From NCBI GenBank assembly GCA_965242785.1, contig CBDETA010000002.1, positions 248,001 through 312,000 of the forward strand: 64,000 nucleotides of DNA, written 5' to 3'. A model generated the notes under the pieces. The model was not told where the DNA came from. It did no database searches and saw only the letters and a list, made by a program, of their open reading frames with translations. The position numbers and the translations under genes were made by a program. This DNA comes from Maricaulis sp965242785 (lineage in GTDB: Bacteria; Pseudomonadota; Alphaproteobacteria; Caulobacterales; Maricaulaceae). Shown here piece by piece: positions 49,865-58,843 of the stretch; position 1 is the stretch's first letter; each line of letters starts with the position of its first letter.

Positions 49865-51868
49865 ATGATCAAGACGCTCCTGATTGCCAATCGTGGCGAG
49901 ATTGCCCGCCGCGTGATGCGGACCGCCCAGCGCCTGGGCATCCGCACCGTGGCCGTTTATTCCGAGGCCGATGCCGACGCGCCCCATGTGCGCGAGGCTG
50001 ACGAGGCCGTGCTGATCGGACCGGCTCCGGCCGCAGAAAGTTATCTGGTGGCCGACCGGATCATCGCGGCGGCGAAAGAGACCGGCGCGGATGCCATCCA
50101 TCCGGGTTATGGCTTCCTGTCGGAGAATGCCGCCTTTGCTGAAGCCTGTGCGGCCAATGACATCATCTTTGTCGGCCCGCCGGCTTCTGCGATCCGGGCC
50201 ATGGGTCTGAAGGACCAGGCCAAGGCGCTGATGGAAAAGGCCGGCGTGCCGGTGACGCCCGGCTATCACGGTGAGAATCAGGATGCCGGCCTGTTGGCCG
50301 AGGAAGCCGGCCGGATCGGATATCCGGTGCTGATCAAGGCGGTCGCCGGTGGCGGCGGCAAGGGCATGCGCAAGGTCGAGAAGGCCGAAGATTTCGCAGC
50401 GGCGCTGGAAAGCTGCCAGCGCGAGGCGGCCAAGAGCTTTGGCGATGACCGGGTGTTGATCGAGAAATTCATCACCAATCCGCGCCATATCGAGGTTCAG
50501 GTCTTCGGCGATAGCCGCGGCCGGGTGATCCACCTCTATGAACGCGACTGCTCGCTGCAGCGCCGCCACCAGAAGGTGATCGAGGAAGCCCCGGCGCCAG
50601 GCATGACGCCGAATGTGCGCCAGGCCATGTGCTCGGCAGCCATCAATGCGGCCAAGGCGGTGAACTATGTCGGTGCCGGCACGGTGGAATTCATTGTCGA
50701 CGGTTCGGGTCCGCTGCGCGAGGACGGCTTTTTCTTCATGGAGATGAATACCCGCCTGCAGGTGGAGCATCCGGTGACCGAGATGATCACCGGCCTCGAC
50801 CTGGTCGAGCTGCAGCTGAAGGTCGCGGCCGGCGCATCCGTGCCCGAGCAGGACACGATCCGGGCGTCAGGCCATGCCATGGAAGCGCGACTCTATGCCG
50901 AGGACCCGGCAAGCGGCTTCCTGCCGTCGACGGGCCCGCTGCATCGGCTCAGCCTGCCGCTCGAGGGCGAAGGGCGCCGGGTCGATACCGGTGTGGAAGA
51001 GGGCGGGGAAGTCTCGCTGTTCTACGATCCCATGATCGCCAAGCTGATCAGCCACGCGCCGACCCGCCGCGAGGCGGCGCTGCTGCTGGCCGACATGATC
51101 GATGACGTTATTGTCCACCCGGTGAAGACCAATGTCGGCTTCCTGCGCGAGGCCGCGACACATCCTGACTTCCTGGACGCCAAACTTTCCACCGGCTTCA
51201 TCGACAGCCATCTGGACAGCCTGGTGCCGACCGGCGTGAACCCGGCCGATGCGGCGTTCGCCGTGCTGGCGGAACTGGACTTGCGCCCCCTGCTGGGCAG
51301 CACGCTGGATCCGTTTGAGGCGGCGGACGGCTGGCGGATGAATGCCGATCCGCGCATTGAGCAGCGCTTTGTTGTGGGGGATGACGCTCTGACGGTCCGG
51401 CTGAACCTGTCCGGTGGACGTGTCAGCGTGGCGCTGGATGATCGCATCTCGGCGCTGGATGGGCTGGACATCGAGGCCGATGAGGCTGGCTATGCCTTTG
51501 CTGCGCGCGTCGATGGCGTGCGCCTGACGGCCCGGGCCGAACGCCTGGATGACGGCATCCTAGTCGCCTGCCGCGGCCGGGCCACCGTGTTCGCTCATGT
51601 CCATCCTGAAGCCATGGCCGATGCTGCCGAGGCCGGCGGTGTCGTCAAGGCGCCGATGCCGGGCAAGGTGCTCGCCGTGAAGGTGAAGGTCGGTGACACG
51701 GTCTGCAAGGGTCAGTCCCTGGTGGTGCTGGAGGCGATGAAGATGGAGCATGCGCTGGCGGCGCCGCGCGATGGCGTGGTGGCGGATGTGTCGGTGAGCG
51801 TGGACGGGCAGGTCGCCGAGGGCGACGTGCTGGTGACGCTGGCGGACGAGGACGAGGCTGCGGCCTGA
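49865..51868 (+). CDS. liuD: Methylcrotonyl-CoA carboxylase alpha (biotin) subunit
   Basis: 667-residue biotin carboxylase/carrier (also mccA). It has a BC domain (about 1-450; IKTLLIANRGEIARRVMRTAQRLG, KAVAGGGGKGM, RLQVEHPVTEM), the BT domain (about 490-590) and a biotinyl domain with LEAMKMEH (Lys near 625). The AMKMEH form and HLYERDCSLQRRHQKVIEEAPAPG are typical of MCC alpha. It works with liuB. It is the third biotin carboxylase in this window after pyc and pccA. The ATG is 4 bp after the DUF817 gene. No HMG-CoA lyase (liuE) gene follows. Confidence 0.95.
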   Translation: MIKTLLIANRGEIARRVMRTAQRLGIRTVAVYSEADADAPHVREADEAVLIGPAPAAESYLVADRIIAAAKETGADAIHPGYGFLSENAAFAEACAANDIIFVGPPASAIRAMGLKDQAKALMEKAGVPVTPGYHGENQDAGLLAEEAGRIGYPVLIKAVAGGGGKGMRKVEKAEDFAAALESCQREAAKSFGDDRVLIEKFITNPRHIEVQVFGDSRGRVIHLYERDCSLQRRHQKVIEEAPAPGMTPNVRQAMCSAAINAAKAVNYVGAGTVEFIVDGSGPLREDGFFFMEMNTRLQVEHPVTEMITGLDLVELQLKVAAGASVPEQDTIRASGHAMEARLYAEDPASGFLPSTGPLHRLSLPLEGEGRRVDTGVEEGGEVSLFYDPMIAKLISHAPTRREAALLLADMIDDVIVHPVKTNVGFLREAATHPDFLDAKLSTGFIDSHLDSLVPTGVNPADAAFAVLAELDLRPLLGSTLDPFEAADGWRMNADPRIEQRFVVGDDALTVRLNLSGGRVSVALDDRISALDGLDIEADEAGYAFAARVDGVRLTARAERLDDGILVACRGRATVFAHVHPEAMADAAEAGGVVKAPMPGKVLAVKVKVGDTVCKGQSLVVLEAMKMEHALAAPRDGVVADVSVSVDGQVAEGDVLVTLADEDEAAA

Positions 51869-51935
51869 CGGCCGGGTATCTCGGCTCCGGCACGCTCCTT
51901 GCTCTTCTCCCCGTGAATTTCGGGGAGTCGATCCA

Positions 51936-52889
51936 ATGCGTGACACTTATCTTGAGCGTTTTTCCAGCCGCTGGTCCGACGAGGCCCGTCGCAAGTTTCG
52001 CCGCGAGCCCGTGGTCGTGCGGCATAACTATCACGAGCATCACGCCTTTTCCGACATGGCCCTGGCGGCCCTGATCGAGCGCCATCCGCGTGAACTGATC
52101 GATTTCTGCACTATGGGTGATGATGCCACCGACCATAACAGCTGGCGGGCCGGGGACCCCGGCGCGCTGTCGGGCCTGGAGCTGATCGAAGCCGTGCGCA
52201 AGGGCAAGCTGTGGATCAATCTGCGCCATGCCATGGACCGGGATCCGGAATACCGGCCGATCTACGAGGCCATGCTGCGCGACATGAAAAAGGCCGACCC
52301 GTCCTTCAAGCCGTTGACGGCCGAGGCGGGCATCCTGATTTCCTCGCCGACGGCGCAGGTCTTCCTGCACTCGGACGTGTCGGAAACCATGTTGTGGCAC
52401 ATGCGTGGGGTGAAGCGCTTCCGCACCTATCCGCCGCGCCTGCCCTATCTCAACCGCGACGATGTCGAGGGCGTGCTGCACAAGGACAAGACCGAGGACA
52501 TCCGTTTTGATCCGGCCTGGGACAAGGACGCCTTCACGGTGGATCTGCATCCGGGCATGGCGACCAACTGGCCATTGCACGGGCCGCACCGGATCGAGAA
52601 CCAGAGTGATCTCAATGTTTCGGTGCCGTTCGAGATTTCCACGCCGGAATCCCGCAAGCAGAACGCCATTCTCTACGCCAATGGTGTCATGCGCCGCAGT
52701 TTCGGCCTGACGCCGCGCTCGATCGCGACGGAGGGCTTTGGCGCCCTGATGAAACGGGCTCTGACCACTGCCGTGAAGCTGAAGATCAAGCTGTTCGGCG
52801 AGCGGGTGCGACCCATGCCCAAGAGCGAGCGGACATTCGACATTGATCCGGATGCACCGATGGGGTTTGTCGACCGGCAGGCGGCCTGA
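51936..52889 (+). CDS. Cupin/JmjC-like protein, putative Fe(II)-dependent oxygenase
   Basis: 317 residues. The central part (about 130-235) has FLHSDVSETMLWHMRGVKRFRTYPP and then HPGMATNWPLHGPHRIEN, a His-x-Asp followed by distal His, as in JmjC/cupin-8 2-oxoglutarate oxygenases. An N-terminal helical region (FSSRWSDEARRKFRREPVVVRHNYHEHHAFSD) precedes it. Such proteins hydroxylate amino-acid side chains or act on aspartate/asparagine; the substrate is unknown. ATG 51936. A terminator follows. Similar proteins are annotated simply as transcriptional regulators or cupin-like in relatives. Confidence 0.62.
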   Translation: MRDTYLERFSSRWSDEARRKFRREPVVVRHNYHEHHAFSDMALAALIERHPRELIDFCTMGDDATDHNSWRAGDPGALSGLELIEAVRKGKLWINLRHAMDRDPEYRPIYEAMLRDMKKADPSFKPLTAEAGILISSPTAQVFLHSDVSETMLWHMRGVKRFRTYPPRLPYLNRDDVEGVLHKDKTEDIRFDPAWDKDAFTVDLHPGMATNWPLHGPHRIENQSDLNVSVPFEISTPESRKQNAILYANGVMRRSFGLTPRSIATEGFGALMKRALTTAVKLKIKLFGERVRPMPKSERTFDIDPDAPMGFVDRQAA

Positions 52890-52915
52890 CAGTCCGCCGA
52901 TTAAAGCTTTGTAAG

Positions 52916-52938
52916 ACGGGGCCGATCGGCCCCGTTTT
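52916..52938 (+). terminator. Intrinsic terminator after the cupin-like gene
   Basis: A 20-bp perfect palindrome (ACGGGGCC and GGCCCCGT arms around a 4-bp centre) followed by TTT, 27 bp after the stop codon. The symmetry lets it act on both strands. Confidence 0.75.
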
Positions 52939-53008
52939 CATGTGCGGTTCATGTTCGCACAGCGTAGGTTTTGCGTACGGCTGACAAACCCCTGAAACGA
53001 GTATTTCC

Positions 53009-53764
53009 ATGATCCCTGCATTGAAGCACACCCTGGCCGGGCTGAGCCTGGCGACGCTGGCGCTTTGCCTGCCGCTGGAGACCGCCCGGGCCCAGTCAGC
53101 CAGTGCCGACACGCTCGTCCCGGACCTGCCGCCCCTGGTCGCGCAGGCTTTTGCCGCCAGTTCCGTCACCGTGCGCGAGGAGGACTGGCGCTTCCGTCTC
53201 ACGCTGACCTCTGCCGACGGTGTGCTGGAAGGCGTCTATGACGGTTCCCGGCCGGAAGGGGAGCGCTGGGTCCTCGTCTCGCCAGCCGAGGATGAGCTGG
53301 AAGGTCTCCAGGAACAGATGTGGGCCGGCCTGATTGAGGATGAGGACGACGAGGACGGCAGCGGGCTGTTCTTCGATGCCGAAGAGAACCGTGTGCGTCC
53401 GGGCAGTGTCCAGCTGATCGAGGAGGATGCGACACAGGCGGTCTTCGCCTTCCGTCCGGACATGGGCGAGGACGAAGCGGAATTTGCCGACTTCATTCGT
53501 GGCTCGATGACCGTGTCGCGCGATCCGGCCCCGGGCATCCGTGAATACCGTCTCTGGGCGCCGGAGAGTTTCAAGCCGCACTTTGCCGTGCGCATCCATG
53601 CGTTCGAGATGGTTCAGGAATATCGCTGGATGGACGGTGTTCCGGCCCCGGTGATGACCCGTTTGAGCCAGCAGATCGAAGGCCGCGCCGCGTTCCAGAA
53701 TTTCGACCAGAGCTTCGAGCTCACCTTTTCGGAGATCGAGTATCTGGGCGATAACGCGCGCTAG
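53009..53764 (+). CDS. Exported acidic protein of unknown family
   Basis: 251 residues with a signal peptide (MIPALKHTLAGLSLATLALC..., cleavage near AQS, about 29-31). The mature part is beta-rich and acidic, with an unusually Asp/Glu-dense segment EDELEGLQEQMWAGLIEDEDDEDGS (about 93-117). Later it has PAPGIREYRLWAPESFKPHFAVRIHAFEMVQEYRWMDGVPAPVMTR. I do not recognise the family. The ATG follows GAGTATTTCC. It stands alone after a terminator. Confidence 0.6.
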   Translation: MIPALKHTLAGLSLATLALCLPLETARAQSASADTLVPDLPPLVAQAFAASSVTVREEDWRFRLTLTSADGVLEGVYDGSRPEGERWVLVSPAEDELEGLQEQMWAGLIEDEDDEDGSGLFFDAEENRVRPGSVQLIEEDATQAVFAFRPDMGEDEAEFADFIRGSMTVSRDPAPGIREYRLWAPESFKPHFAVRIHAFEMVQEYRWMDGVPAPVMTRLSQQIEGRAAFQNFDQSFELTFSEIEYLGDNAR

Positions 53765-53839
53765 GTCTTTGGCGGCGTCCGGCGGCGGGTCTGCCGTGCG
53801 ATTTTGACCCGCCTCCGGAGTCGGCCTAATTCAGATCGC

Positions 53840-54277
53840 ATGGTCATGCATCTGGTGAAGCTCTGTGTCGGCGTGTCTTCGGTGGAACAGCTGGAGGCGC
53901 ATCGTTCCGCCGAACTGGCTGCCCGCCGCGCGGCGGGCGAGCCGGAAGTCATGGTTCATGTCACCCGCATGACGCCGTCCCGCCGGGACGAGGTGGAAAA
54001 TGGCGGCTCGCTCTACTGGGTCATCAACGGATCGATCCAGTGCCGTTCCGAGATCATTTCTCTGGAACCCGTGGAGGGCTCTGACGGCATCAAGAGGTGC
54101 GCCATTGTCATGGCGCCTGAGGTGATCCGGACGGCGCCCACCCCGAAACGTCCCTTCCAGGGCTGGCGTTACCTCAAGCCGGACGATGCGCCGCGCGATC
54201 TCAGCGGACCGGGTGAGGGCGGGGAGGGCTTGCCGGACGAATTGCGGGCCCGGCTGATGGAAATCGGCGCCTGGTGA
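53840..54277 (+). CDS. DUF1489 family protein
   Basis: 145-residue soluble protein of the alphaproteobacterial DUF1489 family: MHLVKLCVGVSSVEQLEAH at the start, THVTRMTP-like HVTRMTPSRRDEV, GSLYWVINGSIQCRSEI, and the C-terminal RPFQGWRYLKPDDAPRDL. Family members likely start at the second ATG (53846). Function unknown; the domain recalls lysozyme-inhibitor- or ASCH-like folds only loosely. Convergent with the small membrane gene. Confidence 0.85.
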   Translation: MVMHLVKLCVGVSSVEQLEAHRSAELAARRAAGEPEVMVHVTRMTPSRRDEVENGGSLYWVINGSIQCRSEIISLEPVEGSDGIKRCAIVMAPEVIRTAPTPKRPFQGWRYLKPDDAPRDLSGPGEGGEGLPDELRARLMEIGAW

Positions 54278-54721
54278 TTAGCGCAGGTGTTCGGCGCGCA
54301 TCAGCAGGATGAGGCCGGCCAGGGTCAGAAACTCGATCGGCAGGATGATGAGGCCGCCAAATCCCGAGTAGTAGGGATTGTCGACGATGCTGAGCCACAA
54401 CATGGCATGGCAGATGGTCGCCGTGATCGCCGGGGCAATCGACAACCGGTTATGCATCAGGACCAGCAGGAGAGTCGCGGCCCACGCTGCAGAAACGATG
54501 GCGACCATCGTGTACTCGAACGGCGTACCGGCAGAGAATGTGTTGTAGACGTCGAACCCGAAGGCTTCGACCCGCACATCGAACACCAGGGTCATCACCA
54601 TCCAGCTGGACCACAGCAGACAGTAGGCGAGAAGGATCACGAGCAAAGCCAAGGTGGCGATAAACAGCCCCCGCTCCGGGTGGGGGGCGTGATTGCCGGG
54701 CTGTCTGGGCGTGTCTTTCAT
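54278..54721 (-). CDS. Small integral membrane protein, unknown
   Basis: 147 residues with four predicted TM helices (about 20-42, 65-88, 95-112, 122-140). Conserved-looking motifs include WSSWMVMTLVFDV and VDNPYYSGFGGLI. No known family was recognised. The start at 54721 leaves a 19-bp gap to the glutaminyl cyclase gene; a longer frame would overlap it. It follows directly on the DUF1489 gene's end (convergent, adjacent stop codons). Confidence 0.55.
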   Translation of the reverse strand: MKDTPRQPGNHAPHPERGLFIATLALLVILLAYCLLWSSWMVMTLVFDVRVEAFGFDVYNTFSAGTPFEYTMVAIVSAAWAATLLLVLMHNRLSIAPAITATICHAMLWLSIVDNPYYSGFGGLIILPIEFLTLAGLILLMRAEHLR

Positions 54722-54740
54722 GGAGCGCTTGCCGGTAGCG

Positions 54741-55508
54741 TCAATCTGGCGGCAGCCGGATTTCATACAGTTCCGGCCAGAGCTTTCCTGTCACGTAAAT
54801 CTGACCGGTCTGCGAATTCCAGGCAATGCCGTTGGCAACGGCATCGAGAGAACCGGACAGGCCCGCGGGAATGATGTCCGATAGGTCGACAATGCCGGTG
54901 ACCCGGCCGGTATCCGGATCGATCCGCACGATGCGGCTGGACTGCCAGATATTGGCCCATATCTCGCCATTCACCCACTCAAGCTCGTTCAGGCGGCGCA
55001 CGGGACGGCCATTGAGGGTGACATCCAGCGTGCCTGTCTGCTCCATGCTTGCCGGGTCGAAGAGCCGCAAGCGGGCGGAGCCGTCCGACAGGATCAGCCG
55101 TTCGCCGTCATAGGTCAGGCCCCAGCCTTCACCGTCATAGCTGAATGTGCCGAGCGGCTCGAAACTGTCGGCGTCGAAGATGAAGCCGGTTTCCGACACC
55201 CAGCTCAGCATGAAGATGCGATCACCGACCTGTACCGACCCTTCGCCGAAATAGGGCGGCTCGATCGCGCGCTCCTGTTCCACCCGGCCTGTTTCCAGAT
55301 CCACACGCCGCAGGCTGGACGTGCCGACCCGGCCGGTGCTCTCGAACAGTTCGCCATTATGGATGAAAAGGCCCTGGGTGAAGGCGTCGGCATCATGTGG
55401 AAACGTCGCCACGCGTTCGGCACGCTGAATGGTCAGGGACTGGGCCGCGGCCGGCAGGGCGATCAGAGTGGCTGTGAGGCAGGCCAAGAGGCTTTGGGCA
55501 AGGCGCAT
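54741..55508 (-). CDS. Glutaminyl-peptide cyclotransferase (plant/bacterial type)
   Basis: 255-residue exported enzyme (signal peptide ending AAA-QS, residue 23) that cyclises N-terminal Gln to pyroglutamate. It has the five-blade propeller signature of the papaya-type QC family: PHDADAFTQGLFIHNGELFESTGRVGTSSLRRVDLETG, then GEGWGLTYDGERLILSDGS, LNELEWVNGEIWANIW, and GIAWNSQTGQIYVTGKLWPELYEI. The catalytic-type Glu in FESTG and Lys in GKLWP are present. Upstream of and probably co-transcribed with the small membrane gene. Confidence 0.93.
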   Translation of the reverse strand: MRLAQSLLACLTATLIALPAAAQSLTIQRAERVATFPHDADAFTQGLFIHNGELFESTGRVGTSSLRRVDLETGRVEQERAIEPPYFGEGSVQVGDRIFMLSWVSETGFIFDADSFEPLGTFSYDGEGWGLTYDGERLILSDGSARLRLFDPASMEQTGTLDVTLNGRPVRRLNELEWVNGEIWANIWQSSRIVRIDPDTGRVTGIVDLSDIIPAGLSGSLDAVANGIAWNSQTGQIYVTGKLWPELYEIRLPPD

Positions 55509-55580
55509 GAACAGGTCCCGGTCAAAGACAGGATTGAGAGCTGGCAGCCAGATTACCGGTAATTGCGGCAGCAGGAAGAC

Positions 55581-55600
55581 ACCCCCGCAGGATCGGGGGT
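55581..55600 (-). terminator. Hairpin terminator after panC
   Basis: On the minus strand ACCCCCG and CGGGGGT form a perfect 7-bp stem with a 6-nt loop starting at the panC stop codon, followed by TGTCTTCCT. It separates panC from the glutaminyl cyclase gene. Confidence 0.6.
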
Positions 55601-56466
55601 CAGCTCGCCGGTTTGGCCGGCCGGTTGTCGATCAGGCGGGTTGAGCCGAGCCGGACTGCGCCGAGCACCCGGCCGCGGACCTCCAGTGGACCCTCCGGCA
55701 GCGGAGCCAGCGAAGTGGCGCAGCGCGCCTCGATATAGTCGACGGCGTCAAATCCGGCTTGAGCGGCCGCCAGGGCCTGCGCGCGGGCTTCCTGCACCGC
55801 GACACCCTGTTCCAGCGCGCCGGCAAAATCTTTCAGGATAATGTTCAGACGGGCGGCGCGGGCCCGATCCTCCGGCGAGAGATAGACATTGCGCGAGGAC
55901 ATGGCGAGGCCGTCCTTCTCACGCATCGTCTCGCCGCCGATGATGTCGATGGGAAAATCCAGGTCCTTGACCAGCTGGCGGATGACCAGCAGCTGCTGGT
56001 AATCCTTCTCGCCGAAGAAGGCCATGTCAGGCCGGACCTGGTTGAACAGCTTGGCCACCACCGTCGCCACGCCATCAAAGAAGTGGGGCCGGGCCTCGCT
56101 TTCCAGGCCCTCAGCCGGTCCGCCCAGCTTGATACTGGCGGAATAGCCGGCCGGATACATCACTTCGGTGGTCGGCAGGTAGATCAGGTCGCACCGCGCC
56201 TCGGTCAACTTCTCGGCGTCGTCGATCACGGTTCTGGGATAGGTTTCAAGGTCTTCACCGGCCGCGAACTGGCGCGGATTGACAAAGATGCTGGCAACCA
56301 CACGATCACAATGCGCCTTGGCCAGCTTGACCAGAGAGACATGTCCGGCATGCAGGGCGCCCATGGTCGGCACGAAGCCGATACGCAGGCGATCCTCGCG
56401 CCAGGAATTGACGCGGGTGCGAAGGGCGGAAACTGTGGTGGTGTGCGGAATCTGGAGATTGATCAT
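55600..56466 (-). CDS. panC: Pantothenate synthetase (pantoate-beta-alanine ligase)
   Basis: 288-residue ligase joining pantoate and beta-alanine with ATP. Nucleotidyltransferase motifs are PTMGALHAGH (about 33-42), the Mg/ATP loop FFGEKDYQQ (about 148-156) and MSSRNVYLS (the KMSKS-like SSRN, about 186-194). The start is MINLQIP at 56466; an upstream extension lacks homology. It completes the pathway begun by panB (40013). Divergent from the SPOR lipoprotein gene with an 83-bp gap. Confidence 0.96.
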   Translation of the reverse strand: MINLQIPHTTTVSALRTRVNSWREDRLRIGFVPTMGALHAGHVSLVKLAKAHCDRVVASIFVNPRQFAAGEDLETYPRTVIDDAEKLTEARCDLIYLPTTEVMYPAGYSASIKLGGPAEGLESEARPHFFDGVATVVAKLFNQVRPDMAFFGEKDYQQLLVIRQLVKDLDFPIDIIGGETMREKDGLAMSSRNVYLSPEDRARAARLNIILKDFAGALEQGVAVQEARAQALAAAQAGFDAVDYIEARCATSLAPLPEGPLEVRGRVLGAVRLGSTRLIDNRPAKPAS

Positions 56467-56549
56467 CTGGGTACCGGCAAAGGGGCCGAAGGGGATTATC
56501 ATAAGCGATGATTGAGGCAAGCGCATCGACTCGTCCTATACACAGGTAC

Positions 56550-57161
56550 ATGAAACTCCTGCCTGTTTTGATTTTTGCGCTGGTGTTGCCCGCCTGCGCC
56601 ACCACCGGCTCGTCCGGCACCGACACCGCCGACAACCCGCAGGCGCGGGTTGCGGACACCCAGCCGGCCCGCCTGGCCGATGCCACGGCGCGGGAACTGG
56701 CGCATCTGGCGCGCTTCGAGCCGCAGACCCTGGAGCGGGTCTATCCCGAGCTTCGGGCCCTGGCGGCAGCCCTGGTCGGCGTCAGTGTGGAAACGGAAAA
56801 CGGTGAGGCCGTCGAAATGCCGATGGGCGACACCGTGCCGGCCTTGCCGGACGCCCCCTTGCCGCCGCCGCCGACTGGCGCGGCGCGCAGCCTGCTGCAT
56901 GCGGTCCATCTGGCGTCCTACCGGCGCGAGGACATGGCAGCGCGTGGCTGGGCAGAGCTGCGCGAGGCGCATGCCGTGTTACGTGATCTGGACGCCCGTC
57001 TCGAACACGCCCATATCCCGGGACAGGGGGACTTTCTGCGCCTCAAGGCCGGACCGTTCGACAGTGCGGACCAGGCTCAGGCCTTGTGCCGGAGTCTGGA
57101 GACGGCGGGGCAGTATTGCCGGGCCGTGGACTTTACCGGCCAGGCGCTGGTCGGCCGGTGA
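56550..57161 (+). CDS. SPOR-domain lipoprotein
   Basis: 203-residue lipoprotein (signal MKLLPVLIFALVLPAC, Cys16). It has a low-complexity linker and an N-terminal helical part, and a C-terminal SPOR domain (about 120-200: LLHAVHLASYRREDMAARGWAELREAH and then FLRLKAGPFDSADQAQALCRSLETAGQYCRAV). SPOR domains bind denuded septal peptidoglycan, so a role at the division site is likely. ATG 56550 gives the clean lipoprotein signal. It is immediately upstream (53 bp) of mipZ, the division-site ATPase. Confidence 0.8.
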   Translation: MKLLPVLIFALVLPACATTGSSGTDTADNPQARVADTQPARLADATARELAHLARFEPQTLERVYPELRALAAALVGVSVETENGEAVEMPMGDTVPALPDAPLPPPPTGAARSLLHAVHLASYRREDMAARGWAELREAHAVLRDLDARLEHAHIPGQGDFLRLKAGPFDSADQAQALCRSLETAGQYCRAVDFTGQALVGR

Positions 57162-57214
57162 CGCGGTTGGTTTTCGGCACCCCGGGGCCTCGGATGGGTT
57201 AGGATGAAGTGGTC

Positions 57215-58102
57215 ATGACAAAGCATTCCGGATTTCGCCTGCCGTCACGCCCGCTGGGGCGTGTGCGCGACGGGGTGAAGGAAGCGCATGTCATCGTCGT
57301 CGGTAACGAGAAGGGCGGGGCGGGGAAATCCACCGTGGCCATGCATTTGTGCGTCGCCCTGATGCGGATGGGAAAGAATGTCGGTGCGATTGATCTCGAT
57401 CTTCGCCAACGCACGTTCGGTCGCTATCTCGCTAATCGCCAGGCCTGGTGCGACAAGCACCGTCTGGGGCTGCCGCGCCCGGACGAAGTCGTGCTGGCGC
57501 CGTCAGCTCAGCGTGACCTCGACCTCGCGGAAGCCGAGGAAACCGAGCGCTTCTCCGACGCCCTGTCGGACCTGAAGACGCGCTGTGACTTCATTGTCAT
57601 CGATGCACCGGGCGCCGACACGCTCTATTCGCGACTGGCCCACTCCAGCGCCGACACGGTGATTACGCCGGTCAATGACAGTTTCATCGATTTCGACCTG
57701 CTGGCCGAGATCGATGCCGAGACCTTCCAGGTCGGCCGGCCAAGCCTGTATTCGGAGATGGTCTGGGAGTGCCGCAAGCGAAAGGCCTCCCTGCAAAAAC
57801 GCTCGATCGACTGGGTCGTCATGCGCAACCGGATCTCGATGCTGGATGCGCGCAACAAGCGGCGCGTCGGCGAGGGTCTGAAAATGTTGTCCCAGCGGAT
57901 CGGCTTCCGGCTGGCACCGGGATTCGCGGAACGCGTGATCTATCGCGAACTGTTTCCCTTGGGTCTCACCTTGCTGGACCTGACCGAAAACGGGTCGACG
58001 GTAACCTTCACCATGAGCCATGTCGCCGCCCGTCAGGAATTGCGCGACCTTTTGATCGTCCTCAAACTGCCCGGCCTTGAAGGTCAGCCCATCCCGTTCT
58101 GA
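57215..58102 (+). CDS. mipZ: MipZ, ParA-like division-plane positioning ATPase
   Basis: 295-residue P-loop ATPase that forms a bipolar gradient from ParB at the origins and blocks FtsZ assembly except at midcell. Deviant Walker A is EKGGAGKST (32-40), with switch I DLDLRQRTFGRYL (about 60-72), Walker B FIVIDAPGAD, and MipZ-specific stretches such as SIDWVVMRNRISMLDARNKRRV. ATG 57215 is favoured over GTG 57209. It is followed 2 bp later by a membrane J-protein gene and preceded by a SPOR lipoprotein gene, a cell-division neighbourhood. Confidence 0.95.
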   Translation: MTKHSGFRLPSRPLGRVRDGVKEAHVIVVGNEKGGAGKSTVAMHLCVALMRMGKNVGAIDLDLRQRTFGRYLANRQAWCDKHRLGLPRPDEVVLAPSAQRDLDLAEAEETERFSDALSDLKTRCDFIVIDAPGADTLYSRLAHSSADTVITPVNDSFIDFDLLAEIDAETFQVGRPSLYSEMVWECRKRKASLQKRSIDWVVMRNRISMLDARNKRRVGEGLKMLSQRIGFRLAPGFAERVIYRELFPLGLTLLDLTENGSTVTFTMSHVAARQELRDLLIVLKLPGLEGQPIPF

Positions 58103-58104
58103 TC

Positions 58105-58569
58105 ATGATCCCTTTCCTGCTTGGCCTTCTGCTACTTGCCGGTTTTCTGGGTGCGGCCTTCTGGTTCGCCAACCAGAAGACCGAGAAGGCGACGCGGATG
58201 GTGCGGCTGATCCTGGGCTCGGGGGCCTTGATTGCCGGTGTCGTGATCAGCTTGCGCGGAGCGGTGGCGCTGGGCGTTCCGATCGGTCTGTTCGGCCTGG
58301 GCATGCTGGGCCACGCCGCACAGCGCCAGCAGCGCACGCGCGGCGGCGGGACACAGGTGCCCAAGCCCGGTGGCCCGATGAGCCTCAATGATGCCCGTGA
58401 AATCCTGGGTGTCGGACCGGATGCGGATGCCGAGACCATTCGCCAGGCGCATCGGCGGTTGATGAAGAAACTCCATCCCGACACCGGAGACGGCTCGGCG
58501 GCCTTGGCCCGCCAGGTCCAGGAAGCGCGTGACCTGCTGCTGGACCATATCGAGCAGGCCGGAAAATAA
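58105..58569 (+). CDS. Membrane-anchored J-domain protein
   Basis: 154 residues. Two hydrophobic segments at about 2-20 and 35-70 anchor a C-terminal J domain (about 93-150: MSLNDAREILGVGPDADAETIRQAHRRLMKKLHPDTG) with the HPD tripeptide needed to stimulate DnaK ATPase. It resembles TIM14/DjlA-like short J-proteins. It begins 2 bp after the mipZ stop, so the two are co-translated. Confidence 0.88.
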   Translation: MIPFLLGLLLLAGFLGAAFWFANQKTEKATRMVRLILGSGALIAGVVISLRGAVALGVPIGLFGLGMLGHAAQRQQRTRGGGTQVPKPGGPMSLNDAREILGVGPDADAETIRQAHRRLMKKLHPDTGDGSAALARQVQEARDLLLDHIEQAGK

Positions 58570-58621
58570 ATCTTAGGTTGTGAATTGGGTCTGTGCTACG
58601 CTGCCGGAAGGGAGTGGAAGG

Positions 58622-58843
58622 ATGAAGCGACCCAGCCAGAAGCGACGGGATCTGTTCGGCAAGGCCGTCCTGCCGGAACTGGCCCATGGCGAAGACGCGG
58701 ATCGCATCGCCCGGGCGCTGCGGCGTTTGAGTGAGGATTGTTATCATGCCCGTCTCATTCGTTCAGCGTCCTTGGCCGAAGTGGCGGCGTTGATGGTGGA
58801 GTTGGAGGGACGGGAAGTGAATCGGGAAACGGATACGGGATGA
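58622..58843 (+). CDS. Small conserved-looking basic protein, unknown
   Basis: 73 residues, helical, highly charged (MKRPSQKRRDLFGKAVLPELAHGEDADRI, then LRRLSEDCYHARLIRSASLAEVAALMVELEGREV). It has a good ribosome site (GGGAGTGGAAGG) directly before the ATG. No family was recognised. Last gene of the mipZ-J-protein group, 52 bp after the J-protein stop. Confidence 0.5.
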   Translation: MKRPSQKRRDLFGKAVLPELAHGEDADRIARALRRLSEDCYHARLIRSASLAEVAALMVELEGREVNRETDTG

